Shown here: positions 7,878 to 15,795 of the stretch, piece after piece
Numbering within the stretch: the first letter of the stretch is position 1
How the letters are laid out: each line of letters opens with the position of its first letter
Origin: Selenomonas sp. GACV-9
Lineage (GTDB): Bacteria > Bacillota > Negativicutes > Selenomonadales > Selenomonadaceae
Direction of reading: 5' to 3'
DNA: 64,000 nucleotides
Assembly (NCBI GenBank): GCA_900116485.1
Contig: FPAX01000007.1
Coordinates: 1-64,000 of the forward strand
Notes under the pieces: generated by a model
The model's database searches: none
Told to the model about the DNA's origin: nothing
Seen by the model: only the letters and a program-made list of their open reading frames with translations
Made by a program: the position numbers and the translations under genes

Positions 7878-8702
7878 ATGCGTGACGATTTACAGGAGAA
7901 ACTGGCGGTGCTGCAACAGCACCTTAAGGAGCTGGGCTCAGTGGCGGTGGCCTTTTCCGGAGGTGTGGATTCGACGTTCCTGCTGAAGGTAGCCCATGAT
8001 GTGCTTGGTGAGCGCTGTGTGGCTTTTACGGCAGGTTCCGCATTCGTGCCTGAGCGCGATGTGGCAGAGGCGGCATCATTCTGCGCAGCAGAAGGTGTGC
8101 GCCATATCGTCCGGCGGTTCGATGTGCTGGCCATCGAGGGCATCCGCAAGAACCCTGCGGATCGCTGCTACCGCTGCAAATATGCGCTGTTCAGCCAGTT
8201 CAAGGTCATGGCTGCTGAGCAGGAACTAGGCTGTGTCGTTGACGGCTCGAATCTAGACGACGATGGCGACTACCGGCCGGGTCGGCGGGCCCTGCAGGAG
8301 CTTGGCATCGTGAGTCCGCTCCATGAAGCTGGCATGACGAAGCAGGATATCCGTGACCTGTCGGCAGAGATGGGCCTTGCCACCTGGGATAAGCCTTCCT
8401 TTGCCTGCCTGGCCTCGCGGTTTGTCTATGGCGAGGAGCTCACGACAGATAAGCTTGACGCGGTCAATCGGGCCGAGGAGTATCTGCTGGCACAGGGCTT
8501 CCGCCAGTTTCGCGTGCGCCGTCATGGGAATCTCGCGCGCATCGAGCTGCCGCCTGCTGACATCGACCGCTTCCTGACGGCAGGATTGCGCCAGCAGACG
8601 GCGGCGGCCTTCCGGGACATCGGCTTTGACTATGTGACGCTTGACCTGCTTGGCTACCGTACGGGCAGCATGAATGAGGTTTTGGAAGAAGGAGAGAAAT
8701 GA
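7878..8702 (+). CDS. larE: ATP-dependent sulfur transferase, LarE family
   Basis: The 274-residue protein is a PP-loop ATP pyrophosphatase with SGGVDS at about residues 25-30. LarE inserts sulfur into the pincer nucleotide of lactate racemase. Three cysteines stand out: a CYRC pair in NPADRCYRC and one in FACLASR, the position of the sulfur-donor cysteine. A three-cysteine arrangement is known from LarE forms that carry a [4Fe-4S] cluster rather than sacrificing a cysteine. No larA, larB or larC is in the window, so its role in nickel-pincer synthesis is inferred. The stop overlaps the next start (ATGA). Confidence 0.82.
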   Translation: MRDDLQEKLAVLQQHLKELGSVAVAFSGGVDSTFLLKVAHDVLGERCVAFTAGSAFVPERDVAEAASFCAAEGVRHIVRRFDVLAIEGIRKNPADRCYRCKYALFSQFKVMAAEQELGCVVDGSNLDDDGDYRPGRRALQELGIVSPLHEAGMTKQDIRDLSAEMGLATWDKPSFACLASRFVYGEELTTDKLDAVNRAEEYLLAQGFRQFRVRRHGNLARIELPPADIDRFLTAGLRQQTAAAFRDIGFDYVTLDLLGYRTGSMNEVLEEGEK

Positions 8703-9208
8703 CATTGGCAAGGAGCAACCAGACGACGCTATGCTATATTGAGCGCGAGGGCCAGTACCTGATGATGCATCGCGTCAAGAAGGAACATGACATCAACAAG
8801 GATAAGTGGGTGGGCATCGGTGGCCATTTCGAGCCTGACGAGAGCCCTGAGGAATGCCTGCTGCGCGAGTGCCGCGAGGAGACGGGGCTCATGCTCACGG
8901 ATTACCGGCTGCGCGGCGTCATCACCTTCATCTCCGACCGCTGGCAGACGGAGTACATGTTCCTCTACACGGCCACGGGCTTTGCGGGGACGATCGGCGA
9001 CTGCAATGAGGGCACCCTCGAGTGGATCGACAAGGCGGCAGTCTATGACCTTCCGGTCTGGGAAGGGGACAAGCTCTTCTTCCGCCTGCTGGAGACGCAT
9101 GCGGAGTTCTTCTCGCTGAAGCTTCGCTATGAGGGCGAGGAGCTCTGTGAGGCGGCCATCGATGGCCGGGGGCTGGATCTGACAAAAGGTCTTGAAATTT
9201 TCAAATGA
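8699..9208 (+). CDS. Nudix hydrolase (MutT-like)
   Basis: The 169-residue protein has a complete Nudix box near residues 41-63: G-x5-E-x7-REC-x-EE-x-G (GHFEPDESPEE followed by LLRECREETGL). Such enzymes cleave nucleoside diphosphates linked to another group, for example 8-oxo-dGTP. It resembles the 8-oxo-dGTP diphosphatase branch, including the N-terminal YIEREGQYLMMHR and KWVGIGGHFE context. It overlaps larE by four bases and is the last gene before tRNA-Ala. Substrate is not determined by sequence alone. Confidence 0.85.
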   Translation: MTLARSNQTTLCYIEREGQYLMMHRVKKEHDINKDKWVGIGGHFEPDESPEECLLRECREETGLMLTDYRLRGVITFISDRWQTEYMFLYTATGFAGTIGDCNEGTLEWIDKAAVYDLPVWEGDKLFFRLLETHAEFFSLKLRYEGEELCEAAIDGRGLDLTKGLEIFK

Positions 9209-9260
9209 AAGTACTATACTGAATTTGTTTGCTGATGAATATTCAGTAAACGATCTGGAT

Positions 9261-9336
9261 GGGGACGTAGCTCAGCTGGGAGAGCATCAGGTTCGCAATC
9301 TGGGGGTCGAGGGTTCAATCCCCTTCGTCTCCACCA
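9261..9336 (+). tRNA. tRNA-Ala, anticodon CGC
   Basis: The 76-base sequence folds into a full cloverleaf. The acceptor stem GGGGACG pairs with CGTCTCC, and the third pair is G3-U70, the alanine identity element. The anticodon loop TTCGCAA gives CGC. The T loop is TTCAATC, and the CCA end is encoded. It is a single tRNA gene. Confidence 0.95.
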
Positions 9337-9347
9337 TCGAAGTCACA

Positions 9348-9375
9348 GGTCAGGCAGATGCCTGGCCTTTTTTGT
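9348..9375 (+). terminator. Terminator after tRNA-Ala
   Basis: GGTCAGGCA pairs with TGCCTGGCC across a two-base loop and is followed by a T6 run. Confidence 0.85.
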
Positions 9376-9528
9376 TTATTTCTTATTATTTTATCGGGGG
9401 AAACAGCAGGAAAAAAGCAGGGCATCGCGAAATATAGCAGTAGCGAGCCAAACTATATTAAGGATATCCTTGCGTCTTGTAATGATTCCATAAACAAAAT
9501 TAATAGTGAGTACTGTTCAGAATAGATA

Positions 9529-9557
9529 TGGATTTTTATTGTTCTATAGCGTATAAT
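9529..9557 (+). promoter_or_regulatory. Promoter of the hydrogenase operon
   Basis: TGGATT (9529-9534), a 17-base spacer and TATAAT (9552-9557). The -35 region shares TGGATTTTTA with the kor promoter at the same distance from the -10. Upstream, 9376-9528 holds only a palindrome, AAGGATATCCTT (9460-9471). Confidence 0.6.
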
Positions 9558-9588
9558 AGAAGTATTCACTATGTAGGGACCTTCTGCC

Positions 9589-9610
9589 GGCTGGTATTGA
9601 GCCACCAGCC
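9589..9610 (+). promoter_or_regulatory. Leader hairpin in the hya 5' untranslated region
   Basis: GGCTGGT and ACCAGCC form a seven-base stem about 25 bases into the predicted transcript and 50 bases before the GTG start. It could affect mRNA stability; no riboswitch class is recognised. Confidence 0.4.
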
Positions 9611-9661
9611 TGAGGGATTCTATCGCAAGTATCCGCAAGGATAACATGAGGAGGTAAAAAA

Positions 9662-10753
9662 GTGGACAAACGGGAGAGTATGTGGGATTTATATCTCAAA
9701 AAAGGCATGAGCCGCCGCACGTTCGTCAAGAGCTGCGTGGCGCTGACGTCTCTGATGGGACTCAGCACGGACCAGGTGTCCAAAGTCGTTGAGGCCGCGG
9801 AGAAGAAACCGCTGCCAGTTGTTGTCTGGATTCATGGCCACGAGTGCACAGGCTGCGATGAGTCGTTCATCCGCTCCGGCGCACCGCTGGCATCCGATCT
9901 GGTATTGAGCCAGATTGCCCTCGAGTACGACCATCTGCTCAGCGCAGCAAGTGGCGAGCCTTTTGAGGCACATCTCGAGGAGACGATCCAGAAGTACAAG
10001 GGTCAGTATATCCTCTGCGTCGAGGGTGCTGCCTGCACGAAGGACAATGGTGTTTACTGTATGTCTGGTGGCCATACGTTCACGCATACGCTGCAGCATG
10101 CGGCTCAGAATGCTGCTGCGGTCATCGCCTATGGCACGTGCGCAGTATCTGGCGGTATCCAAGCCGCGAAGCCGAATCCGACGGGATCTTCGGGCATTGC
10201 CCAGTTCGCTGGCAGCACGCCGGTCGTGAATGTACCGGGCTGTCCGCCGATTCCGGAGGTCATGACGGGTGTCGTCATGCATGTCGCCCTCTTCGGTACG
10301 GTACCGCCGCTTGATGGCGAGGGCCGTCCGAAACAGTTCTATGGCAATCGTATCCATGATACCTGCTATCGCCGTCCGTTCTTCGATGCCGGCATGTTCG
10401 CCGAGAGCTTCGATGATGCTGGGGCTAAAGCTGGCTGGTGCCTCTACAAGCTGGGCTGCCGTGGCCCGGAGACGTACAACTCCTGCGGCAACCTGCGCTG
10501 GTTCCAGGGCATGAGCTATCCGATCCAGTCCGGTGCTCCGTGCATCGGCTGCTCCAATGCGCACTTCTGGGATGACGGTGCGATGACCGAGCGCCTGCCG
10601 AAATTCGGACAGCCAATCGGTGATGTCGACCAGATCGGTGCCGTCATGGCTGCCGCTACGGCTGTTGGCGTAGCTGGCCATGCCGCTGCCAGCGTCGTCC
10701 AGAAGAAGAAACGTATCGCTGATGAAAAGAAGAATGAGGGAGCAGGTGAATAA
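9662..10753 (+). CDS. hyaA: [NiFe] hydrogenase small subunit, Tat-exported
   Basis: The 363-residue small subunit carries three iron-sulfur clusters that move electrons between the NiFe centre and the cytochrome. A twin-arginine signal, SRRTFVKSC, at about residues 17-25 shows export of the folded enzyme. Cysteines of the proximal cluster begin with ECTGC (Cys62 and Cys65), with further ligands in GTCAVSGG and GCPPIPE; NSCGNLRW and APCIGCSNAHFWDD supply the others. Near the C-terminus a hydrophobic stretch (IGAVMAAATAVGVAGHAA) can anchor it in the membrane. The GTG start has GAGGAGG upstream. hyaB follows immediately. Confidence 0.94.
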   Translation: MDKRESMWDLYLKKGMSRRTFVKSCVALTSLMGLSTDQVSKVVEAAEKKPLPVVVWIHGHECTGCDESFIRSGAPLASDLVLSQIALEYDHLLSAASGEPFEAHLEETIQKYKGQYILCVEGAACTKDNGVYCMSGGHTFTHTLQHAAQNAAAVIAYGTCAVSGGIQAAKPNPTGSSGIAQFAGSTPVVNVPGCPPIPEVMTGVVMHVALFGTVPPLDGEGRPKQFYGNRIHDTCYRRPFFDAGMFAESFDDAGAKAGWCLYKLGCRGPETYNSCGNLRWFQGMSYPIQSGAPCIGCSNAHFWDDGAMTERLPKFGQPIGDVDQIGAVMAAATAVGVAGHAAASVVQKKKRIADEKKNEGAGE

Positions 10754-12667
10754 ATGAAACACGTAGTAGTAGATCCAGTAACCCGTATCGAAGGTCATCT
10801 TCGCGTCGAGGTTCAGGTTGATGAAGCAACGGGCAAAGTAACCGATGCCCTTTCGTCCGGTACGGCATGGCGCGGCCTTGAGCTCGTCATGAAGGACCGT
10901 GACCCGCGTGATGCCTGGGCATATATCCAGCGCATCTGCGGCGTCTGCACGACGGCCCATGCACTGGGTGCTGTCCGCGCGGTAGAGGATGCGCTCGGCA
11001 TCACGATCCCGAAGAACGCCAATTATATCCGTAACATCATGGCAGCTACGCTGACGGTGCAGGACCATATCGTCCATTTCTATCATCTGCATGCCCTGGA
11101 CTGGGTCAGCCCGGTTGAGGCACTGGCTGCGGATGATATCGCTACGGCTAACCTGCAGAACACGCTGCTGAAAGACTATACGCTGCCGTTCCGTGCACCG
11201 GGCACGTCGGTGACGGAGGCCTATGAGCATGATTTCCCGGCAGCTACGCCGCAGTATTTCAAGCAGATCAAGGAAAAGGTCAAGGCCATCGTCGAGAGCG
11301 GCCAGCTCGGTATCTTCTCGGCGAACTGGTGGGATCATCCGGACTACAAGCTGCTGCCGCCAGAGGTTCATCTGCTGGCTGTAGCTCACTATCTCGAGAT
11401 GCTCGACAAGCAGCGTGAGCTCGTCACGCCGCATGTCATCTTCGGCGGCAAGAACCCGCATCCGCACTATGTTGTCGGCGGTATGCCGTGCTCCATCTCG
11501 ATGGAAGATGGCAACGCACCGGTCAATACGGCCCGTCTCGACATCGTCGACCGCGCCATCAACATGGGCCGCTCGCTGGTCAACAACTACTATCTGCCGG
11601 ATCTCCTGGCTATCGGCTCCGCTTATGTCAAGGCTGGCCGCGTCGATGGCGGCGGTATGGCCAAGACCTGCGTGCTGGGCTATGGCGCTTATCCGGAAGA
11701 GCCGTTCAGCGGCACGAAGAACGGCGGTTTCTTCAAGAATCTGCTGATCCGCTGCAATGGCGTTGTCGAGGACTTCGGCAAGGGTCTCGCTGGCTGCAAG
11801 GTCACCGAGGTCAACGGCGAGGATTTTGCAAACCGCAAGGTCTTCACCGAGAGCGTCGATCACTCCTGGTACGAGTATCCGGCCAAGAGCGAAGATGCAC
11901 TGAATCCGTGGGATGGCGTTACTTCGCCGAAATACACGGGCCCGAAAGAGGGTACGGCTACGGAGTGGAAGGCTCTCAATGAGACGGGCAAGTACTCCTG
12001 GCTCAAGACGCCGAAATGGAATGGCAAGCTCTGCGAGGTCGGTCCGCTGGCCCGTTATATCATCATCTATGTCAAGGCCAAGAAGGGCCTGCTCGGCGAG
12101 CTGACCTGGGCAGAGAAGATGATGATGGATCAGATCGATGCCGTATCGAAGGTGCTCGGTCTGGCTCCGGAAGTCTGGCTCCCGACGATGGTCGGCCGTA
12201 CGGCTGCCCGTGCGCTCGACTGCCAGCTGGCTGCCGAGATCAACAAGTACTTCTTCGACAAGCTCATCGCCAACATCAAGTCCGGCGATACGAAAGTCGC
12301 TTCCAACGAGAAGTGGGATCCGTCCACCTGGCCGAAAGAGTGCGAGGGTGTCGGCATCTACGAGGCTCCGCGCGGCGCACTGTCCCACTACATCGCCATC
12401 AAGGATGGCAAGACGGACAACTACCAGTGCATCGTTCCGACGACCTGGAGCGCTTGCCCGCGTGATGACAAGGCCGGCCACGGCGCTTATGAGATGGCTA
12501 TGATGGATACGCAGGTCAAGGTTCCGGATAAGCCGCTTGAGATCGTCAAGGTCGTCCGTTCCTTCGACCCGTGCATGGCTTGCGCTACGCATATGTTCAA
12601 TGCCAAGGGCGAGAAGATCAACGTCATCACCACCGATCCGTATTCTGGCACGCACGTTGAGAAATAA
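10754..12667 (+). CDS. hyaB: [NiFe] hydrogenase large subunit
   Basis: The 637-residue catalytic subunit binds nickel and iron through two CxxC motifs: RICGVC (Cys62, Cys65) and DPCMACATH (Cys607, Cys610). The N-terminus VDPVTRIEGHLRVEV is typical. After His613 a 24-residue tail remains, which the protease HyaD would remove when the nickel is in place. It is exported together with the small subunit, since it has no signal of its own. It belongs to the membrane-bound uptake-type group by gene order (small, large, cytochrome b). Confidence 0.95.
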   Translation: MKHVVVDPVTRIEGHLRVEVQVDEATGKVTDALSSGTAWRGLELVMKDRDPRDAWAYIQRICGVCTTAHALGAVRAVEDALGITIPKNANYIRNIMAATLTVQDHIVHFYHLHALDWVSPVEALAADDIATANLQNTLLKDYTLPFRAPGTSVTEAYEHDFPAATPQYFKQIKEKVKAIVESGQLGIFSANWWDHPDYKLLPPEVHLLAVAHYLEMLDKQRELVTPHVIFGGKNPHPHYVVGGMPCSISMEDGNAPVNTARLDIVDRAINMGRSLVNNYYLPDLLAIGSAYVKAGRVDGGGMAKTCVLGYGAYPEEPFSGTKNGGFFKNLLIRCNGVVEDFGKGLAGCKVTEVNGEDFANRKVFTESVDHSWYEYPAKSEDALNPWDGVTSPKYTGPKEGTATEWKALNETGKYSWLKTPKWNGKLCEVGPLARYIIIYVKAKKGLLGELTWAEKMMMDQIDAVSKVLGLAPEVWLPTMVGRTAARALDCQLAAEINKYFFDKLIANIKSGDTKVASNEKWDPSTWPKECEGVGIYEAPRGALSHYIAIKDGKTDNYQCIVPTTWSACPRDDKAGHGAYEMAMMDTQVKVPDKPLEIVKVVRSFDPCMACATHMFNAKGEKINVITTDPYSGTHVEK

Positions 12668-12703
12668 GCCGGGCTACCGGATGGAAAGGAAGGGAACAGT
12701 AGA

Positions 12704-13405
12704 ATGAAGGAAGAAAAACGCAAGATCTACTACCTGTTCAGTCCGTATCTGCGGATTTTCCATTGGATCATGGTGCTGGCAATCATCGTGCTCTTCATCA
12801 CGGGGTTATTGGTCACGAAACCGGTAACCGTGTTGGGCATTGAACCGACCTACACATCCATGTCCATGGACTGGGTAAGGAATATCCACTTTATCGCGGC
12901 ATTTGCGTTCTGCGCAGCGTTCATCCTGCGCATCTACGGGTTTATCGTGAACAAGGGCGATCGTCTTTTCCCGCGCGTTTGGGAGGGCCACTTCTACAGT
13001 GAGACCATTGACGTTGCGCTTCACTACATGCTTCTGAAACCGCACCATGCGCCGTTTTTGCGCAATCCGCTGGCGCGTGCCTCGTATGCTGGCCTTTACG
13101 CCATGGTACTCGTGGAGATCCTCACGGGCTTTGCGATGTACTATATGACAGAGCCGTCGAATATCGGCGGTATCCTGTTTAGCTGGGTCAATGTGGTCTT
13201 AGGTGGCGAGATGATGACGCACTGGGTGCATCACATCGTCGCCTGGCTCATCATCGTCTTCGCCATCGGCCATGTCTACATGGTCCTGCGTGCCGACATC
13301 ATGGAGGCAGAGGGCGAGGCATCCTCGATGTTCTCGGGTGTCAAATTCCTTGAGCATGTACCGAAGGATGCCGGCGAAGTCGAGCCGCCGAAAACCGAGA
13401 AATAA
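12704..13405 (+). CDS. hyaC: Hydrogenase cytochrome b subunit
   Basis: The 233-residue protein has four to five membrane segments and scattered histidines for b-type haem (for example FHWIMVLAII, NIHFIAAFAF, HWVHHIVAWLIIVFAIGHVYM). This family links the periplasmic hydrogenase dimer to the quinone pool. It follows hyaB by 36 bases with a GGAAAGGAAGGG ribosome site. The C-terminal tail is charged and cytoplasmic by prediction. Confidence 0.9.
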   Translation: MKEEKRKIYYLFSPYLRIFHWIMVLAIIVLFITGLLVTKPVTVLGIEPTYTSMSMDWVRNIHFIAAFAFCAAFILRIYGFIVNKGDRLFPRVWEGHFYSETIDVALHYMLLKPHHAPFLRNPLARASYAGLYAMVLVEILTGFAMYYMTEPSNIGGILFSWVNVVLGGEMMTHWVHHIVAWLIIVFAIGHVYMVLRADIMEAEGEASSMFSGVKFLEHVPKDAGEVEPPKTEK

Positions 13406-13434
13406 CGTCAATAGTACCAAAGGAGAATCAGATT

Positions 13435-13677
13435 ATGTGTAAAGAATGTGGCTGCGGCGAGACGAATGGCAACACGCGTCTCCAGTTCTTTGTCAAAGGC
13501 TATACGGAAGAGAACGCCAAAGAGGTCGAAAAAGCACTTCTGGGCCTTCCGGGTGTCCTGTTCGTCCATATCCATGCGCACGATGGTGAGACGGTAGTTG
13601 ACTACGCGCCTGCCAAGACGGGGCTCATGGACATCGTCAGCGTGTTCAGTGCACGTGGTCTTGAGGCTGCTCTGTAA
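13435..13677 (+). CDS. Small HMA-like protein in the hydrogenase operon
   Basis: The 80-residue protein begins with a cysteine-rich MCKECGCGE and then has a ferredoxin-like alpha-beta fold pattern resembling heavy-metal-associated (HMA) domains: a beta strand (LQFFVKGYT), a helix (ENAKEVEKALLGLPG), then VLFVHIHAHDGETVVDY. The usual metal-binding CxxC loop after the first strand is missing; the cysteines are all at the N-terminus. An AAAGGAG site precedes the ATG. Its place right after hyaC suggests a role in nickel handling or hydrogenase assembly, but this is inference. Confidence 0.75.
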   Translation: MCKECGCGETNGNTRLQFFVKGYTEENAKEVEKALLGLPGVLFVHIHAHDGETVVDYAPAKTGLMDIVSVFSARGLEAAL

Positions 13678-13686
13678 GATTGGATA

Positions 13687-13719
13687 GGGGACTGCCGCTG
13701 CCGTGCGGCGGTCCCCTTT
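13687..13719 (+). terminator. Terminator or attenuator between the structural and hyp genes
   Basis: GGGGACTGCCGC pairs with GCGGCGGTCCCC (one G-U pair), followed by TTTATT. The T run is interrupted, so some transcription may continue into hypA. Confidence 0.7.
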
Positions 13720-13769
13720 ATTATGTACCAAAGGGCCGCAGGAGGCCTGCTGGCGCAGGAGGAAAACAA

Positions 13770-14111
13770 ATGCATGAGATGGCTCTGGCCGAGGGAATCC
13801 TTGATATTGCCCTCGATTATGCAAAGCAGAACAACGCGCAGAAAATCAATGAGGTCGGCCTGCTGATCGGTGAGATGTCCGGTGTCGAGCAGGAGTCGCT
13901 GCGCTTTTCGTTTGCCATGCTGGTCAAGGGGACGATTGCCGAGGACGCGGTGCTAAGGATCAAGGATGTGCCGCTGATCGGCAAGTGCTCCAAGTGTGGC
14001 AAGGAGTTCCATATCGACCATTACGATTTCTGGTGTCCCGAGTGCAAGGATGGTGTCCTCAAGACGATTTCGGGGCGTGAGATGCAGGTAGAGTATCTGG
14101 AGGTAGATTAA
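13770..14111 (+). CDS. hypA: Hydrogenase nickel metallochaperone HypA
   Basis: The 113-residue protein delivers nickel to the hydrogenase large subunit with HypB. It starts MHEMALAEGIL, with the conserved His2 and Glu3 nickel ligands, and has a zinc site made of CSKCGKEF and CPEC. The ATG at 13770 has GCAGGAGG upstream and gives the canonical N-terminus; the open frame extends further upstream without support. The stop abuts the hypB start. Confidence 0.94.
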   Translation: MHEMALAEGILDIALDYAKQNNAQKINEVGLLIGEMSGVEQESLRFSFAMLVKGTIAEDAVLRIKDVPLIGKCSKCGKEFHIDHYDFWCPECKDGVLKTISGREMQVEYLEVD

Positions 14112-14780
14112 ATGGCTGAGATTCAGGTCATGAAAAATATCCTGGGGGAGAATGACCGCGTGGCGGCAGAGAACCAGGCGATGTTCAGGGAAAAGGGCGT
14201 CTATGTCATCAATCTGATGGGGTCGCCGGGAGCTGGCAAGACGTCAGTGCTCGAGAAGACGATGGAAAAGCTCAAGGAAAAGCTCAAGATGGCTGTCATC
14301 GAGGGCGATCTCTTTACGAGCAAGGATGCGGACCGCATCGAGCGCCATGGCGTGCCGGTCATCCAGATCAATACGGCTGGCGGCTGCCATCTCGATGCGC
14401 CGATGGTGCAGAAGGTGGCGCAGCAGATGGATCTGGACAATCTTGACCTGCTTATTGTCGAGAATGTCGGCAATCTTGTCTGCCCGGCGGAGTTTGCCGT
14501 GGGCGAGGATGACAAGGGCGTGGTGCTCTCGATTACCGAGGGCGATGACAAGCCGATGAAGTATCCGCTGATTTTCAAGGAGTCGGCCATTGCGCTGCTG
14601 AACAAGGTCGATATCCTGCCGTACTGCAATTTCGATATGGCAGCGGCCAAGGAGGATATCACGACGCTGCATCCTGGCATGAAGGTGCTCGAGGTGTCGT
14701 GCACGACGGAGCAGGGGCTCGAGGAATGGTGTGAGTGGCTGCGCAAACGGGTGGCGGATAAAAAGGCTGGCAGCAGGTAA
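14112..14780 (+). CDS. hypB: Hydrogenase nickel insertion GTPase HypB
   Basis: The 222-residue GTPase has a P-loop GSPGAGKTSV at about residues 37-46 and NKVD (in LLNKVDILPYC) as the guanine-specificity motif. CHLDAPM supplies the metal-site Cys-His pair at the dimer interface. The N-terminal CxxCGC and His-rich nickel-storage regions found in some HypB proteins are absent. It is directly downstream of hypA. Confidence 0.93.
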   Translation: MAEIQVMKNILGENDRVAAENQAMFREKGVYVINLMGSPGAGKTSVLEKTMEKLKEKLKMAVIEGDLFTSKDADRIERHGVPVIQINTAGGCHLDAPMVQKVAQQMDLDNLDLLIVENVGNLVCPAEFAVGEDDKGVVLSITEGDDKPMKYPLIFKESAIALLNKVDILPYCNFDMAAAKEDITTLHPGMKVLEVSCTTEQGLEEWCEWLRKRVADKKAGSR

Positions 14781-14801
14781 GGGGGAGCATCGAAGGCGCG
14801 C

Positions 14802-14851
14802 GGACAGGTAAGGAATGCCAATGCTGCGCTTATAGCATCCCTTGCCTGTCC
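14802..14851 (+). terminator. Hairpin after hypB (weak terminator)
   Basis: GGACAGGTAAGGAATGC and GCATCCCTTGCCTGTCC form a long stem with few mismatches and a 16-base loop, followed only by TTGCTT. It may attenuate rather than stop transcription before hyaD. Confidence 0.5.
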
Positions 14852-14867
14852 TTGCTTACGTAGAGCA

Positions 14868-14920
14868 AAAAGCCTTCCCCTCTGGGGAAGGTGGCAGCCG
14901 TAGGCTGACGGATGAGGTTT
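14868..14920. repeat. REP-like intergenic hairpin element
   Basis: CCTTCCCC-TCT-GGGGAAGG is followed by GTGGCAGCCGTAGGCTGACGG and ATGAGG, with a second small stem AGCC-GTA-GGCT. This composite resembles short dispersed repeats I know from many Firmicutes genomes. It lies between hypB and hyaD. Confidence 0.6.
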
Positions 14921-14938
14921 TAGGAGAGGTTTAATCAT

Positions 14939-15538
14939 ATGGCTGATGTATTTGGTAATGGCTCGGATGCGGTGTCGAGCCTTGATAATGTCCTGCATCC
15001 GGCGGATGTGACGATCTTGGGTGTGGGCAATGTGATCCTGCGCGATGAGGGGTTCGGCGTGCGGGTAGCGGAGTACCTTGATGCGCATTATGCGTTCCCT
15101 GAGAATGTGCAGATCGTCGATGGCGGTACGCTGGGAATCGAGCTTACGCAGTATGTGACGGGCACGAATAAGCTGCTGGTCATCGATTCGATCAATGGCG
15201 GTGCGGAGCCGGGGACGTTGTTCCGGTTCCATAATGACGATGTCATGAATCATTTCCAGGAGAAGATTTCGGCGCACGAGGTCGGTATCCAGGATGTATT
15301 GGCATTGCTCACGGTGACGGGGCATAAGATCCCGGATGTGGTGGTCATCGGGGCGCAGCCTTATGATCTGGAGGCTGGTGTGGAGCTGTCGCCAGGCATG
15401 CAGAAACTCATGCCGCAGGTGGTGGAGCAGGCGCTTGCGGAGCTTAAGGCCTGGGGCGTCGAGCCGCAGGCGAAGGAGCGTGCGGCGGCAGTTGATTTCG
15501 GAATCGTAGCCGAAGAGGCAATCAGGAGGGATTCATAA
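14939..15538 (+). CDS. hyaD: Hydrogenase maturation protease (peptidase M52)
   Basis: The 199-residue endopeptidase cleaves the C-terminal tail of the large subunit after nickel insertion. Nickel-sensing residues are recognisable: Glu in GNVILRDEGFG, Asp in LLVIDSINGG and His in ISAHEVGIQD. The N-terminal 20 residues and a C-terminal tail are longer than in compact HyaD proteins. A TAGGAGAGG site precedes the ATG. It overlaps hypC by one base. Confidence 0.92.
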   Translation: MADVFGNGSDAVSSLDNVLHPADVTILGVGNVILRDEGFGVRVAEYLDAHYAFPENVQIVDGGTLGIELTQYVTGTNKLLVIDSINGGAEPGTLFRFHNDDVMNHFQEKISAHEVGIQDVLALLTVTGHKIPDVVVIGAQPYDLEAGVELSPGMQKLMPQVVEQALAELKAWGVEPQAKERAAAVDFGIVAEEAIRRDS

Positions 15539-15795
15539 TGTGTCTGGCAGTTCCGGCCAAGGTTTTGGAAATAGATAATGCCATCGGCAAGGTGGAGATT
15601 TCTGGCGTCAGCCGCGAGGTCTCGATGATGCTTTTGCCTGAGGCCAAGCCCGGTGATTTCGTGCTGGTGCATGCGGGCTTTGCCATGCAGATCGTCGATG
15701 AGAAGGATGCGGAGGAGACGAACGCGCTGCTGGCGGAGATGAAGGGCGCGCCGCGTACAGTCGGGGCGATTGAGGAGTCGGTCAGCAATGGATAA
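15538..15795 (+). CDS. hypC: Hydrogenase maturation chaperone HypC
   Basis: The 85-residue protein starts MCLAVPAKVLEI; Cys2 is the residue that carries the Fe(CN)2CO intermediate with HypD and contacts the large subunit. It has the usual small beta-barrel pattern (GDFVLVHAGFAMQIVDEKDA). The start overlaps hyaD by one base and its end overlaps hypD by eight. Confidence 0.95.
   Translation: MCLAVPAKVLEIDNAIGKVEISGVSREVSMMLLPEAKPGDFVLVHAGFAMQIVDEKDAEETNALLAEMKGAPRTVGAIEESVSNG

Noticed and set aside
9192..9437. Plus-strand frame of 81 codons across tRNA-Ala
   Set aside because: Its conserved-looking peptide (GDVAQLGEHQVRN) is a translation of the tRNA gene itself.
9689..12655. 988-codon open frame on the minus strand across hyaA and hyaB
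   Set aside because: It is the antisense of two clear hydrogenase genes; GC-rich codon bias often leaves such a frame open. No start site signal and no recognisable domain.
14201..15325. 374-codon minus-strand frame opposite hypB and hyaD
   Set aside because: Antisense shadow; both plus-strand genes are certain.
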